Of a DNA stretch of 64,000 nucleotides, positions 1-9,683 are shown piece after piece. The translations under genes and the position numbers were made by a program. The notes under the pieces are model-generated. The model did no database searches and was not told where the DNA came from. It saw nothing but the letters and a program-made list of their open reading frames with translations. The stretch comes from Mycolicibacterium doricum (GTDB lineage Bacteria > Actinomycetota > Actinomycetes > Mycobacteriales > Mycobacteriaceae), in NCBI RefSeq assembly GCF_010728155.1, contig NZ_AP022605.1, positions 1,674,001 through 1,738,000 of the forward strand, read 5' to 3'. The first letter of the stretch is position 1; each line of letters begins with the position of its first letter.

Positions 1-649
1 CGCCGCCCACTGCAGCTGCCACCGCCGCCGCCTTGCCGTCACCCGACACCACCAGCCAGACCGCACGGGATCGCCGAACTGCGGGCAGTGTCAACGTGAT
101 TCGCTGTGGCGGCGGTTTGGGGCAGTCCGGCACGCCGACCACCATATGGGCCGTCTCGCGCACCGCCGGGGTGTGGGGGAACAGTGAGTTGACGTGTCCC
201 TCCGGCCCCATCCCGAGCAGGTGCACGTCGAACACGGGCGTCGGTTCGTCGGGTTCGGCCTGCCCCGCCAGCACCTGCTCGTAGGCGACCGCGGCGGCGC
301 CGAGGTCGTCACCGAACTCGCCGTCGGCCGCCGGCATCGCATGCACGTTGTTCGCCGGGATGTCGATGCGGTCCAGCAGCGCCTCATGCGCCTGCTTGTC
401 GTTGCGCTCGTCGTCCCCCTCGGGCACGTACCGCTCATCGCCGTAGAAGACGTGCACCTTCGACCAGTCGATGCGGTCGTCATGGGTGCCCAGGCGAGCG
501 AGCACCTCGATGCCGGTGCCGCCGCCGGTGAACACGACGTTCGCCCGCCCGCGCAGCGCGACGGCCGACACGATCTCGTCGGCGAGCCGGTCGGCGACAG
601 CCGCGACCAGGGCATCGCTGTCCGGGTACCGGCGCACCGAAACGCTCAT
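1..649 (-). CDS. pgl: 6-phosphogluconolactonase, 3' end beyond window
   Basis: Hydrolyses 6-phosphogluconolactone to 6-phosphogluconate, step two of the oxidative pentose phosphate pathway (cytosol). Reading the minus strand from ATG at 649 gives an uninterrupted frame to base 1 (216 codons). Family motifs are visible: a Thr/Gly-rich FTGGGTG segment, FYGDERYVP and [15 protein letters not shown]. The last residues before the edge resemble the family's VSGDGKA segment, so only a short C-terminal piece is missing. The ATG overlaps the opcA stop by 4 bp (ATGA), so it is translationally coupled as last gene of tkt-tal-zwf-opcA-pgl. Identity is secure from motifs and context. Confidence 0.95.
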   Translation of the reverse strand, partial: MSVSVRRYPDSDALVAAVADRLADEIVSAVALRGRANVVFTGGGTGIEVLARLGTHDDRIDWSKVHVFYGDERYVPEGDDERNDKQAHEALLDRIDIPANNVHAMPAADGEFGDDLGAAAVAYEQVLAGQAEPDEPTPVFDVHLLGMGPEGHVNSLFPHTPAVRETAHMVVGVPDCPKPPPQRITLTLPAVRRSRAVWLVVSGDGKAAAVAAAVGG

Positions 650-1557
650 ACGTACTGCACCTTGTCGATACCCTGCAGTGCCTCGAAGTAGATCTCGTCG
701 GCATCCAGCCTGCGCATGTCCTCGGCCAGGCATTCGCGAGTTTCCCTGCGCGCCAACGGGATCAGAGCCTCCGGCTTGGCGGTTCGGGTGATCTTCGCGG
801 TAATGCCGTCCTGAGGGCGACTCAGCGTGATGGTCTCGCTGTCTCGGACCAGTTCGACCTTGAGTTCGCCGACGGCGCGCTGCACCGGGCCGTCGATGCG
901 ACTGGCCAGCCAACCTGCCAGGACGTCCAGTGCGGGTTCGGTCCCCAGTCCGGACACCAGCGCCGAGCTGATCTTCTCGTGGGGCGGCTGATCCACCGCC
1001 GCGGTGAGCAACGCACGCCAGTAGGTGATCCGGCTCCACGCCAGGTCGGTGTCTCCGGGGGTGTAACCGGTCAACCGCCCCTTGATCGACGCCAGCGGAT
1101 CGATCCCGTTGGTGGCATCGGTGATTCGCCTTATCGCCAACTTGCCCAACGGATCCTGCGCGGGGGTCCGTGGTGCGACGTCCGGCCACCAGGTCACCAC
1201 GGGTGTGTCGGGCAGCAGGAACGGCATCACCACGCTGCTGGCGTGATGGGCGAGCGGCCCCGACAGGCGTAACACTACGACCTCGTTGGCGCCGGCATCG
1301 CTGCCGACCCGCAGTTGTGCGTCCAACCGGGCCTTCTCCGCGCGTCGATCGCCGGGGGCGACAACGATGACGCGACACGGGTGTTCGCGGCTGGCCGCGT
1401 TGGCCGCGTCGATGGACTCCTCGAGGAGGGACTCGGTGTCCGGTGCGATGACGAGGGTGAGGACGCGGCCCAGGGTGACCGCACCGCCCTCTTCGCGCAG
1501 CGCCTGGATCTTCTTGGCGATGGCGCCGGTGCCGGTATCGGGCAGATCGATGATCAT
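646..1557 (-). CDS. opcA: OpcA, glucose-6-phosphate dehydrogenase assembly protein
   Basis: OpcA is the actinobacterial partner needed for full activity of glucose-6-phosphate dehydrogenase. The start chosen is ATG 1557, giving an N-terminus MIIDLPDT as in known OpcA proteins and a 303-aa product. The frame stays open upstream to 1764, but that extension only translates the 33-bp tandem repeats ([12 protein letters not shown] units) and the 3' end of zwf, so it is rejected. The C-terminal stop overlaps the pgl start. Its place directly after zwf matches the conserved actinobacterial zwf-opcA-pgl order. Confidence 0.93.
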   Translation of the reverse strand: MIIDLPDTGTGAIAKKIQALREEGGAVTLGRVLTLVIAPDTESLLEESIDAANAASREHPCRVIVVAPGDRRAEKARLDAQLRVGSDAGANEVVVLRLSGPLAHHASSVVMPFLLPDTPVVTWWPDVAPRTPAQDPLGKLAIRRITDATNGIDPLASIKGRLTGYTPGDTDLAWSRITYWRALLTAAVDQPPHEKISSALVSGLGTEPALDVLAGWLASRIDGPVQRAVGELKVELVRDSETITLSRPQDGITAKITRTAKPEALIPLARRETRECLAEDMRRLDADEIYFEALQGIDKVQYV

Positions 1558-1565
1558 CGGCGTTC

Positions 1566-1689
1566 TCGGTTCCTCGCGCGAGCGCTCGTCGGTGCGTGTC
1601 GGTTCCTCGCGCGAGCGCTCGTCGGTGTGCGTCGGTTCCTCGCGCGAGCGCTCGTCGGTGTGCGTCGGTTCCTCGCGCGAGCGCTCGTC
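1566..1689. repeat. 33-bp tandem repeat array between zwf and opcA
   Basis: Nearly four head-to-tail copies of a 33-bp unit start at 1566, 1599, 1632 and 1665; the last is partial and runs into the zwf stop codon (1688-1690). Each copy contains the GC-rich core TCGCGCGAGCGCTC, which is partly self-complementary. The same 14-bp core occurs, in the other orientation, at 37199-37212 just after the DUF58 gene. The array fills the zwf-opcA gap and would be transcribed within the operon, so it may form serial hairpins in the mRNA. Copy number is likely to vary between strains (inference). Confidence 0.9.
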
Positions 1690-3232
1690 ACGGCCGCCTC
1701 CACTCTCTGCCGGTCCGCCGCAGCATCTCGAACGCAGAATCGGGCCCCCAACCGCCGGACTCATAGGGGTCGGGCTTGCCGTGGGACCCCCAGTAGTCCA
1801 GCGCCGGATCCAGGATCTTCCAGGACAGTTCGACTTCTTCGTTCACCGGGAACAACGACGGTTCGCCCAGCAGGACGTCGAGGATCAGCCGTTCGTAGGC
1901 CTCGGGCGACTCCTCGGCGAAGGCGGATCCGTAGGAGAAGTCCATGCTGACGTCGCGGACCTCCATCTGGTTGCCCGGGACCTTCGATCCGAACCGCAGC
2001 GTGATGCCCTCGTCGGGTTGCACGCGGATCACCAACGCGTTCTGTCCGAGCTCCTCGGTCATGGTGGCGTCGAACGGCAGATGCGGCGCCCTCTTGAAGA
2101 TCAGCGCGATCTCAGTGACCCGGCGGCCCAGGCGTTTTCCCGTCCGCAGGTAGAACGGCACCCCGGCCCATCGGCGGGTGTCGACGTCCACGGTGATCGC
2201 CGCGAACGTCTCGGTGGTGGACGTCTGCGAGAAGCCCTCCTCCTCCAGGAGCCCGACGACCCGCTCGCCGCCCTGCCATCCCGCCGTGTACTGGCCGCGT
2301 GAGGTTGTCTGGTCAAGCGGCTCGGCGAGCGTGCTGGCCGAGAGGACCTTGATCTTCTCGGCCTGCAACTCGTCGGGGGAGAAGCTCACGGGCTCCTCCA
2401 TGGCGGTGAGGGCCAACAGTTGCAGCAGGTGGTTCTGGATGACGTCGCGGGCGGCGCCGACGCCGTCGTAATAGCCGCCGCGCCCGCCGAGTCCGATGTC
2501 CTCGGCCATCGTGATCTGCACGCTGTCCACGTAGTGCGAATTCCACACCGGCTCGAAGAGCTCGTTGGCGAACCGCAACGCGAGGATGTTTTGGACGGTC
2601 TCCTTACCCAGGTAGTGATCGATCCTGAAGACCGACGACTCTGGGAAAACGTTGTTGACGATGGCGTTGAGTTCTTCGGCGCTCTTGAGGTCTTGACCGA
2701 ACGGCTTCTCGATGACCACGCGGCTCCAGTAGCCTTCGGCCTTCTTGGCCAGACCCGTACTCGACAGCTGTTCGAGCACCTGGGGGAACGCTTTCGGCGG
2801 GATGGACAGGTAGAAGGCATGGTTGCCGCCGGTCCCGCGTTCCGCGTCGAGCTTGTTGAGCGTCTCCGCGAGCTGCTCGAACGCCTTCTCGTCGTCGAAC
2901 GTGCCCTGGACGAACCGGATCCCCTCCGAGAGCCTGTCCCACACCTCCTGGCGGAAGGGGGTGCGGGCGTGCTGCTTGACCGCGTCGCGGACGACCTGGG
3001 AGAAGTCCTCGTCGGCCCAGTCGCGCCGGGCGAACCCGACGAGGGCAAACGTCGGCGGCAGCAGACCCCGGTTGGCGAGGTCGTAGATCGCCGGCATCAG
3101 CTTCTTGCGTGCCAGGTCGCCGGTCACTCCGAAGATGACCACACTGCACGGCCCCGCGATTCGGGGCATCCGCTTGTCGCGCTTGTCCCGCAGCGGATTG
3201 CGCCATCCGGTTGCGGCCTCAGCTGCACCCAT
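1688..3232 (-). CDS. zwf: Glucose-6-phosphate 1-dehydrogenase
   Basis: Oxidises glucose-6-phosphate to 6-phosphogluconolactone with reduction of NAD(P)+, the entry step of the oxidative pentose phosphate pathway. ATG 3232 gives 514 aa, the same length I recall for M. tuberculosis Zwf2. The nucleotide-binding motif GVTGDLARKK lies at residues 35-44, the substrate/catalytic motif RIDHYLGKE near residue 220, and the C-terminus ends GREWRRP. The longer open frame to 3295 would overlap the end of tal and adds nothing conserved. It starts 8 bp after tal and is followed by opcA, its assembly partner. Confidence 0.97.
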   Translation of the reverse strand: MGAAEAATGWRNPLRDKRDKRMPRIAGPCSVVIFGVTGDLARKKLMPAIYDLANRGLLPPTFALVGFARRDWADEDFSQVVRDAVKQHARTPFRQEVWDRLSEGIRFVQGTFDDEKAFEQLAETLNKLDAERGTGGNHAFYLSIPPKAFPQVLEQLSSTGLAKKAEGYWSRVVIEKPFGQDLKSAEELNAIVNNVFPESSVFRIDHYLGKETVQNILALRFANELFEPVWNSHYVDSVQITMAEDIGLGGRGGYYDGVGAARDVIQNHLLQLLALTAMEEPVSFSPDELQAEKIKVLSASTLAEPLDQTTSRGQYTAGWQGGERVVGLLEEEGFSQTSTTETFAAITVDVDTRRWAGVPFYLRTGKRLGRRVTEIALIFKRAPHLPFDATMTEELGQNALVIRVQPDEGITLRFGSKVPGNQMEVRDVSMDFSYGSAFAEESPEAYERLILDVLLGEPSLFPVNEEVELSWKILDPALDYWGSHGKPDPYESGGWGPDSAFEMLRRTGREWRRP

Positions 3233-3240
3233 AGATCGGC

Positions 3241-4359
3241 TCAGGACTTCTTCTCGTCGAGCTGGCCCTGCGTGGCTTCGAGCAACTCCTGCCACGACTT
3301 CTCGAACTTCTCGACGCCTTCCTGTTCGAGAGCGATGAACACGTCTCGTAGGTCGATGCCGACGGCGTCGAGTTCGTCGAACACCGCCTGTGATTCGGCT
3401 GCCTTACCGGTCACGGTGTCACCGGTGATCACGCCGTGGTCAGCAACGGCCTCCAGCGTCTTCTCCGGCATCGTGTTCACCGTGTTGGGGGCGACGAGTT
3501 CGGTGACGTACAGAGTGTCGGAGTAGTCCGGATTCTTCACCCCGGTCGACGCCCACAGCGGCCGCTGGACGCGGGCGCCGGCGGCCTTGAGTTCGCCGAA
3601 CCGCGACCCGCCGACGAAGACCTCCTCGTAGGCCGCGTAGGCCAGCCTGGCATTGGCCACCCCGGCCTGACCGCGCAGTGCCAGCGCCTCTTCGGAGCCG
3701 ATCTTCTCCAGGCGCTTGTCGATCTCGGTGTCGACGCGCGAGACGAAGAACGAGGCGACGGAGTGGATCGTGGACAGCTCGTGGCCGGCTTCCTTCGCCT
3801 TCTCCAGACCCTCCAGGTAGGCGTCCATCACCGCGCGGTGACGTTCGACGGAGAAGATCAGCGTCACGTTGACCGAGATGCCCTCGGCGATCACCGCGGT
3901 GATGGCCGGCACACCCGCCTCGGTGGCCGGGATCTTGATCAGCAGATTCGGCCGGTCGACGATTTTCCACAGCTCGATGGCTTGCAGGATCGTCTTGTCG
4001 GTGTCGTGCGCCAGCCGCGGGTCCACCTCGATGGACACCCGACCGTCGACGCCGCCGGACAGCTCGTACTGCTTGGCCAGCACGTCGCACGCGGTGCGCA
4101 CGTCGTCGGTGGTCACGGTGCGGATGGTGGCGTCGACGTCTGCGCCCCGCTCCGCGAGTTCCTTCACCTGCGCGTCGTAGGCATCACCCTTGGACAGGGC
4201 GGCCTGGAAGATCGAGGGGTTGGTGGTGACCCCCACGACGCTGCGGGTATCGATGAGCTGCTGCAGATTGCCGGTCTGCAACCGCTCACGTGACAGATCG
4301 TCGAGCCATACGGACACTCCCGCGGCCGACAGTGCGGCGGTGTTGGCGTTCTGGGTCAT
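3241..4359 (-). CDS. tal: Transaldolase
   Basis: Transfers a dihydroxyacetone unit between sedoheptulose-7-phosphate and glyceraldehyde-3-phosphate in the non-oxidative pentose phosphate pathway. The product is 372 aa from ATG 4359, the usual length of the long actinobacterial TalB-type enzyme. Conserved stretches include [12 protein letters not shown] near the N-terminus, [10 protein letters not shown], and [14 protein letters not shown], which holds the Schiff-base lysine. It sits 28 bp downstream of tkt and 8 bp upstream of zwf. Confidence 0.96.
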   Translation of the reverse strand: MTQNANTAALSAAGVSVWLDDLSRERLQTGNLQQLIDTRSVVGVTTNPSIFQAALSKGDAYDAQVKELAERGADVDATIRTVTTDDVRTACDVLAKQYELSGGVDGRVSIEVDPRLAHDTDKTILQAIELWKIVDRPNLLIKIPATEAGVPAITAVIAEGISVNVTLIFSVERHRAVMDAYLEGLEKAKEAGHELSTIHSVASFFVSRVDTEIDKRLEKIGSEEALALRGQAGVANARLAYAAYEEVFVGGSRFGELKAAGARVQRPLWASTGVKNPDYSDTLYVTELVAPNTVNTMPEKTLEAVADHGVITGDTVTGKAAESQAVFDELDAVGIDLRDVFIALEQEGVEKFEKSWQELLEATQGQLDEKKS

Positions 4360-4387
4360 GGTATTGCCTTTCAGCGGTGCTGGGTGG

Positions 4388-6499
4388 TCAGTTGGCGATC
4401 GATCGCTCCGCAGCGGCGGTCACGGCCTCGGCGGTGAAGCCGAACTCACGGAACAACGTCTTGGCGTCGGCGGATTCCCCGTAGTGCTCGATGGAGACGA
4501 TCTCACCGGTGTCGCCGACGAGCTTGTACCAGCTCTGGGCGACGGCGGCCTCCACGGCGACGCGCGCGGAGACGTTGGGCGGCAGCACGCTGTCGCGGTA
4601 TTCCTTCGGCTGCGATTCGAACCACTCCACGCACGGCATGGACACGACCGCAGCCGTTATGTCCTTGTCGGCGAGGCGCTTCTTGGCCTCCACCGCCAGC
4701 TGGAGCTCCGATCCGGTCGCGATGATGATGACGTCGGCTCCGCCGGCATCATCGCCGCCGAGGACGTACCCACCGCGCGCGACCCCGTCGGAGTCGGTGC
4801 CCTCCAGGACCGGGATCCCTTGCCGGGTCAGGATGAACCCGACCGGCCCGCTGCCGTTCCCGCGGGCCACGATGCTGCGCCACGCATAGGCCGTCTCGTT
4901 CGGGTCACCGGGCCGGACCACCGAGAGGTTCGGGATCGCACGCAGCGCGGCGAGGTGCTCGATCGGCTGATGGGTCGGCCCGTCCTCACCGAGACCGATC
5001 GAATCATGGGTCCAGATGTAGATGGTGTCGATGTCCATCAGCGACGCGAGCCGCACCGCCGGCCGCATGTAGTCGGAGAACTGCAGGAACGTGCCGCCGA
5101 AGGCGCGGGTCGGCCCGTGCAGCACGATGCCCGACAGGATCGCACCCATCGCGTGCTCGCGCACACCGAAGTGCAGCACCCGACCGTACCAGTCGGCGGT
5201 GAAGTCGTCGGTCGAGATCGACGGAGGCCCGAACGACTTCACCCCCTTGATCGTGGTGTTGTTGCTGCCCGCGAGGTCGGCCGAACCGCCCCACAGCTCC
5301 GGCAACTTGGGGGCGACGTCGTTGAGCACCTGGCCGAACGCGGCACGAGTCGCCACCGCCTTGCTGCCCGGTTCCCAGTACGTCAGGTCGGCGTCCCACG
5401 CTTCGGGCAGTTCCTGGGCCAGCAGCCGGTCGAGGAGCTTTTTGCGCTCGGGTTCGCGTTCGGCCCACGCGTCGAACTCCGGCTGCCACTTCTCATGGGC
5501 TTCGCGGCCCCGGTCGACGAGCTTGCGGGTGTGTTCGATGACCTCGTCGCGCACCTCGAACGTCTTGTCCGGGTCGAAGCCGAGGATCTTCTTCACCGCC
5601 GCGACCTCGTCCTCGCCGAGGGCTGAGCCGTGCACGCCGCCGGTGTTCATCTTGTTCGGCGCCGGATAGCCGATGATCGTGCGCAGCGCGATGAACGACG
5701 GGCGGTCCGTCACTGCTTTGGCGGACTCGATCGCTTCTTCTATTCCGGTGACGTTCTCGCCGCCCTGGACCTCCTGGACGTGCCAGCCGTAGGCGCGGTA
5801 GCGGTCGGCGACGTTCTCCGACAGGGCGATGTTCGTATCGTGCTCGATGGAGATCTGGTTCTGGTCGTAGAAGACGATCAGGTTGTCGAGCTGCTGGGTG
5901 CCCGCCAGCGACGAGGCCTCGCTGGTCACGCCCTCCTCGATGTCGCCGTCGGAGACGATGACGTAGATGTGGTGGTCGAAAGGGCTGGTGCCGGGTGCGG
6001 CGTCCGGGTCGAACAGACCGCGTTCGTAGCGCGCCGCCATCGCCATGCCCACGGCGGAGGCGAGGCCCTGGCCGAGCGGGCCGGTCGTGATCTCCACGCC
6101 CTTGGTGTGGCGGAACTCGGGATGGCCCGGGGTCTTGGACTTGAAGGTCCGCAGCGACTGGATGTCCTCGAGTTCGAGGCCGAACCCACCGAGGTAGAGC
6201 TGGATGTAGAGGGTCAGGCTGGAGTGACCGCAGGACAGGATGAACCGGTCCCGGCCCAGCCAGTGCACATCGCTCGGATCGTGCCGCATGGTCCGCTGGA
6301 ACAGTGTGTACGCCAGTGGCGCCAAACTCATCGCCGTGCCGGGGTGGCCGTTGCCGACCTTCTGGACCGCGTCCGCCGCCAGCACCCGGACGGTGTCGAC
6401 CGCGGCGGAGTCCACCTCGGTCCAGTCGTCGGGATGGTGGGCTTCGGTCAGCGTCGCGATGTCGTCGACGGTGGTCACTGGCTCGCTCCTCGATGGCAT
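4388..6499 (-). CDS. tkt: Transketolase
   Basis: Thiamine diphosphate-dependent transfer of two-carbon ketol units in the pentose phosphate pathway. The 703-aa product has the substrate-side [13 protein letters not shown] motif near residue 45, the ThDP/Mg motif [13 protein letters not shown] near residue 170, [13 protein letters not shown], and the transketolase domain 2 signature [20 protein letters not shown]. First gene of the five-gene minus-strand operon, with a 300-bp divergent region separating it from ctaB. The start could be a few codons downstream because the first ten residues are not conserved. Confidence 0.97.
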   Translation of the reverse strand: MPSRSEPVTTVDDIATLTEAHHPDDWTEVDSAAVDTVRVLAADAVQKVGNGHPGTAMSLAPLAYTLFQRTMRHDPSDVHWLGRDRFILSCGHSSLTLYIQLYLGGFGLELEDIQSLRTFKSKTPGHPEFRHTKGVEITTGPLGQGLASAVGMAMAARYERGLFDPDAAPGTSPFDHHIYVIVSDGDIEEGVTSEASSLAGTQQLDNLIVFYDQNQISIEHDTNIALSENVADRYRAYGWHVQEVQGGENVTGIEEAIESAKAVTDRPSFIALRTIIGYPAPNKMNTGGVHGSALGEDEVAAVKKILGFDPDKTFEVRDEVIEHTRKLVDRGREAHEKWQPEFDAWAEREPERKKLLDRLLAQELPEAWDADLTYWEPGSKAVATRAAFGQVLNDVAPKLPELWGGSADLAGSNNTTIKGVKSFGPPSISTDDFTADWYGRVLHFGVREHAMGAILSGIVLHGPTRAFGGTFLQFSDYMRPAVRLASLMDIDTIYIWTHDSIGLGEDGPTHQPIEHLAALRAIPNLSVVRPGDPNETAYAWRSIVARGNGSGPVGFILTRQGIPVLEGTDSDGVARGGYVLGGDDAGGADVIIIATGSELQLAVEAKKRLADKDITAAVVSMPCVEWFESQPKEYRDSVLPPNVSARVAVEAAVAQSWYKLVGDTGEIVSIEHYGESADAKTLFREFGFTAEAVTAAAERSIAN

Positions 6500-6653
6500 G
6501 TTCGGTCAGCGGCCGCGCACAACCTTCGGGACCGCGCCTCCAACCCTAGTGCTCCGGGACGGACCGCCGCATGGTGCGGGCGGGGGATTTGCTTTCCCGT
6601 TACGGTGGTAACGCGGAATCGACCCTGCGGTCATACTCGGGGTCTCGGGAGGT

Positions 6654-6672
6654 CTACCATCGTCTGTAGTAG
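6654..6672. promoter_or_regulatory. CTAC-N8-GTAGTAG motif upstream of ctaB (candidate operator)
   Basis: The tkt-ctaB gap contains CTACCATCGTCTGTAGTAG. Its right half, TGTAGTAG, recurs exactly at 10623-10630 just upstream of ctaA, where it pairs with ACTAC. MecI/BlaI-family repressors bind TAC/GTA-type dyads, and a BlaI-like regulator is known in mycobacteria. That identity is inference only; what is seen is the shared half-site in front of both heme A genes. Confidence 0.4.
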
Positions 6673-6690
6673 ATGTTGCGCGGCGGCTGT

Positions 6691-6746
6691 GACCGATCAC
6701 CAAGGACCGATCTCCAAGGACCAATCGCCAAGGACCAATCGCCAAG
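6691..6746. repeat. Four tandem 14-bp repeats upstream of ctaB
   Basis: Four head-to-tail 14-bp units begin at 6691, 6705, 6719 and 6733. The last two are identical (GACCAATCGCCAAG); the first two differ at two or three positions. The array lies 53 bp before the ctaB start, in the probable 5' leader. It is not a coding repeat, because 14 is not a multiple of three and no conserved reading frame covers it. Candidate variable-number tandem repeat. Confidence 0.85.
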
Positions 6747-6799
6747 CGGAAGACCATCAACATCGCCACGACCACCGCCGACGATGAGGAGTTGACTGC

Positions 6800-7729
6800 G
6801 TGAGCATTCGCGAGCGCCACCTCAGCCATGGGGCGCCGTCTCGCATTCGCACCACGGTTTTGGCCTATCTGGCGCTGACGAAGCCACGCGTGATCGAGTT
6901 GTTGCTGGTCACCGCCATTCCGGCGATGTTGCTGGCCGATCGCGGCACGGTCGATCCGCTGCTGATTCTCAACACGCTCATCGGTGGGATGCTGGCTGCC
7001 GCCGGGGCGAACACGCTCAACTGTGTCGCCGACGCCGACATCGACAAGAAGATGAAGCGGACCGCCCGCCGGCCGCTCGCCCGCGACACCGTCTCCACCC
7101 GCAACGCGCTCGTCTTCGGTCTCACGTTGTCGGTCACCTCCTTTCTCTGGCTGTGGGGCACCAGCAACCTGCTGTCCGGCCTGCTGGCTGTCGCCACCAT
7201 CGCGTTCTACGTCTTCGTCTACACGCTGCTGCTGAAGCGCCGCACCTCTCAGAACGTCGTGTGGGGCGGGGCGGCCGGCTGCATGCCGGTGATGATCGGC
7301 TGGTCGGCGGTCACCGGCACGATCCAGTGGCCCGCGCTGGTGATGTTCGCGGTCATCTTCTTCTGGACGCCGCCGCACACCTGGGCGCTGGCGATGCGCT
7401 ACAAGGACGACTACAAAGCGGCCGGTGTGCCGATGCTTCCGGCGGTCGCCACCGAGCGTCAGGTCACCCGTCAGATCCTGATCTACACGTGGCTGACAGT
7501 GCTCACCACGCTGGTGCTGGCGCTGGCCACCGGCTGGCTGTACGCGGCGGCGGCAGCGCTGGCGGGTACTTGGTTCCTGGTCATGGCCCACCAGCTCTAC
7601 AGCGCGGTCAAGCGCGGCGAGCCGGTCAAGCCGCTGCGGTTGTTCCTGCAGTCGAACAACTACCTGGCCGTCGTCTTCGCCGCCCTGGCGGTCGATTCGG
7701 TACTGGCGCTGCCGACACTGTTCGGCTGA
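6800..7729 (+). CDS. ctaB: Protoheme IX farnesyltransferase (heme O synthase)
   Basis: Membrane prenyltransferase that adds farnesyl to protoheme, giving heme O for cytochrome aa3 oxidase. 309 aa from GTG 6800. UbiA-family features: a first Asp-rich motif within [20 protein letters not shown] (about residues 75-94), a second one in [14 protein letters not shown], and about nine hydrophobic segments, with the [13 protein letters not shown] signature. It diverges from tkt. ctaA, the next enzyme in heme A synthesis, lies 2.8 kb away on the opposite strand and shares an upstream sequence motif. Confidence 0.96.
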   Translation: MSIRERHLSHGAPSRIRTTVLAYLALTKPRVIELLLVTAIPAMLLADRGTVDPLLILNTLIGGMLAAAGANTLNCVADADIDKKMKRTARRPLARDTVSTRNALVFGLTLSVTSFLWLWGTSNLLSGLLAVATIAFYVFVYTLLLKRRTSQNVVWGGAAGCMPVMIGWSAVTGTIQWPALVMFAVIFFWTPPHTWALAMRYKDDYKAAGVPMLPAVATERQVTRQILIYTWLTVLTTLVLALATGWLYAAAAALAGTWFLVMAHQLYSAVKRGEPVKPLRLFLQSNNYLAVVFAALAVDSVLALPTLFG

Positions 7730-7739
7730 CCGCACCACC

Positions 7740-8714
7740 TTACGGAATCAGGACGACGGATCCCACGGTCTTGCGCCCCTGCAGATCGCGGTGCGCGCGT
7801 TCCGCATCGCGCAGCGGATAGTGTTCGCTGATGGTCACCGTGATCTGTCCCTTGGCGATTGCGTTGAGTACTTCACCTGCACGCCATGAGAATTCGTCAG
7901 GGGTACGGGTGTAGTGCACCAGGCTCGGCCGGGTCAGGTACACCGACCCCGACGAGTTGAGCCGCTGCGGGTCGACCGGCGGCACTGGTCCGCTTGCCCC
8001 GCCGAACAGGACGAGCGTGCCGCGTACGGCGAGGCTGGCCAGGCTGGCGTCGAAGGTCGCCGCACCCACGCCGTCGTAGACCGCAGCCACACCGTTGCCG
8101 CCGGTGAGGTCACGGACCCGGGCACCGAACTCCTGCGGATCGCCGGGGTAGTCGAGCACCTCGATCGCCCCGGCCTGGCGGGACAACTCGGCTTTCTGCG
8201 GTGTGGACACGGTGGTGATGACCTTGGTTGCGAGGCTGGTCGCCCACTGCGTGAGGATCAGCCCGACCCCGCCGGCTCCCGCGTGGACCAGCACCGTGTC
8301 GCCCTGCTGCACCGGATAGGTCGACTTGATCAGGTAATGGGCTGTCATCCCCTTCAACAGTGAGGAGGCGGCGACCGCGGGAGCCACCCCGTCGGGCACA
8401 TAGGCGACGAAGTCCGCTGGCGCGACGGTGTATTCGGCATAGGCGCCGAGCGCCTTGTCGGTCACCACCCGGTCCCCGACCTGCAGGGCCGCGACATCGT
8501 CGCCGACGGCCTCGATGGTGCCGCAGACCTCGGTGCCGACGACGAACGGCACCTCCCGCCGATACAAGCCCGAGCGGAAGTAGGTGTCGATGAAATTGAC
8601 GCCGATTGCCTCGGCCCTGATCAGCACCTGACCCGGACCGGGCGAGGGCGGTTCCTTCTCGACGGGGGTGAGGACCTCCGGACCGCCGGTTTCGGACACT
8701 TCGATCGCGTACAT
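7740..8714 (-). CDS. qor: Quinone oxidoreductase (zinc-less MDR family)
   Basis: NADPH:quinone reductase of the medium-chain dehydrogenase superfamily. ATG 8714 gives 324 aa beginning MYAIEVSETGGPEVL, typical for Qor; an in-frame ATG at 8723 is also possible. The signature AEAIGVNFIDTYFRSGLY lies near residue 40 and the nucleotide-binding HAGAGGVGLILTQWA near residue 145. Zinc ligands of true alcohol dehydrogenases are absent, as expected. Convergent with ctaB (10 bp between stops) and divergent from the ATP-grasp gene. Corresponds in position to Rv1454c. Confidence 0.92.
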   Translation of the reverse strand: MYAIEVSETGGPEVLTPVEKEPPSPGPGQVLIRAEAIGVNFIDTYFRSGLYRREVPFVVGTEVCGTIEAVGDDVAALQVGDRVVTDKALGAYAEYTVAPADFVAYVPDGVAPAVAASSLLKGMTAHYLIKSTYPVQQGDTVLVHAGAGGVGLILTQWATSLATKVITTVSTPQKAELSRQAGAIEVLDYPGDPQEFGARVRDLTGGNGVAAVYDGVGAATFDASLASLAVRGTLVLFGGASGPVPPVDPQRLNSSGSVYLTRPSLVHYTRTPDEFSWRAGEVLNAIAKGQITVTISEHYPLRDAERAHRDLQGRKTVGSVVLIP

Positions 8715-8738
8715 GCGGACCATCATCCACCGCTTAGC

Positions 8739-9683
8739 ATGACCAACGTGAAGCTCGCGCGTCCCGACCTGTTCCATCCGAGGATCGTGCTGGCCTCCTG
8801 CCGCGCACTGCCCGAGGGCGACGGCGACGACGACGGGCTGCCCGAGGCGCTGCGCAGGCGCGGCTTGCACGCCCGCTGGCTGCCCTGGGACGACCTGGCG
8901 GTGCTGGAGGCCGACCTGGTGATCCTGCGGGCGACATGGGACCACATCGAGCGTGTCGACGAGTTCAGGGGCTGGGCGCGGCAGGTGCGCAATCTGCTCA
9001 ACAGCCCCGACGTGGTCGTATGGAACACCGACAAGCGTTACCTCGTGGACCTGGAGCGCTGCGGAGTGCCCACGGTGCCGACCCGCTGCTTCGGCAGCCG
9101 CGAACGTGTCGTCGTCCCCGCCGGTGAGGTGGTGGTCAAGCCCGCGGTGGGCGGCGGCTCGGTCGGGGCGCAACGCTTCACCGACCCCGTCCCCGCCGTT
9201 GCGCATGCGGCGCAGCTTCAGGCCCAGGGCCGTGCAGTCCTGGTACAGCCGTACGACGCGAGGGTGCAGTACGGGGAGACAGCGCTGGTGTTCCTCGGCG
9301 GTGAGCAGTCGCATGCGTTCACCAAGGCCGCGATCCTGCCGTCGGAGGGGTCGCCCGAGTTCGACGAGTCCGGCACCTACGCACTGGAGACGCTGGCTCC
9401 TGCCGAACCTGACTTCGAGCTGTGGGACCTCGGGCACGCGGCGCTGCGGGCGGCTGCGGACATCCTCGGGATGGAGGTCGGCGAGTTGCTCTACGCGCGG
9501 GTCGACGTCATCGGTGATCACGCCGACGCCCGGATCCTCGAGGTGGAACTCGTCGATCCGTCACTGGGCTGGCGGCAACTCGACGCCGGCACGCGCGCGG
9601 ACCGCCAGCGCGACTTCGCCGTCGCGGTCGAGGTCGCGCTCGAGCGTCTCGGTCTCGGTCCGCTGTCGCATCGACGCCCATAG
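8739..9683 (+). CDS. ATP-grasp domain protein (RimK-like), function unknown
   Basis: A 314-aa protein with the general layout of ATP-grasp ligases: an N-terminal region with VILRATWDHIE, a glycine-rich loop VVVKPAVGGGSVGAQRF near residue 135 and a metal-binding carboxylate segment with ARVDVIGDH and ILEVELVDPSLG near residues 250-275. These suggest ATP-dependent carboxylate-amine ligation, but the substrate is not evident. Its 3' end overlaps the 3' end of ctaA by 123 bp in antiparallel orientation. The genomic slot, between qor and ctaA, corresponds to Rv1455. Confidence 0.8.
   Translation: MTNVKLARPDLFHPRIVLASCRALPEGDGDDDGLPEALRRRGLHARWLPWDDLAVLEADLVILRATWDHIERVDEFRGWARQVRNLLNSPDVVVWNTDKRYLVDLERCGVPTVPTRCFGSRERVVVPAGEVVVKPAVGGGSVGAQRFTDPVPAVAHAAQLQAQGRAVLVQPYDARVQYGETALVFLGGEQSHAFTKAAILPSEGSPEFDESGTYALETLAPAEPDFELWDLGHAALRAAADILGMEVGELLYARVDVIGDHADARILEVELVDPSLGWRQLDAGTRADRQRDFAVAVEVALERLGLGPLSHRRP

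Noticed and set aside
1566..1689. CRISPR-like repeats
   Set aside because: Units are directly adjacent with no spacers, and no cas gene is present.
1558..1764. 69-residue N-terminal extension of OpcA with DERSREEP repeats
   Set aside because: It only translates the 33-bp tandem repeats and the zwf 3' end; OpcA proteins begin at MIIDLPDT, matching ATG 1557.
6506..7738. 410-codon minus-strand frame opposite ctaB
   Set aside because: Low-complexity Arg/Gln/Asp-rich translation typical of antisense frames in high-GC DNA; ctaB on the other strand has clear motifs.
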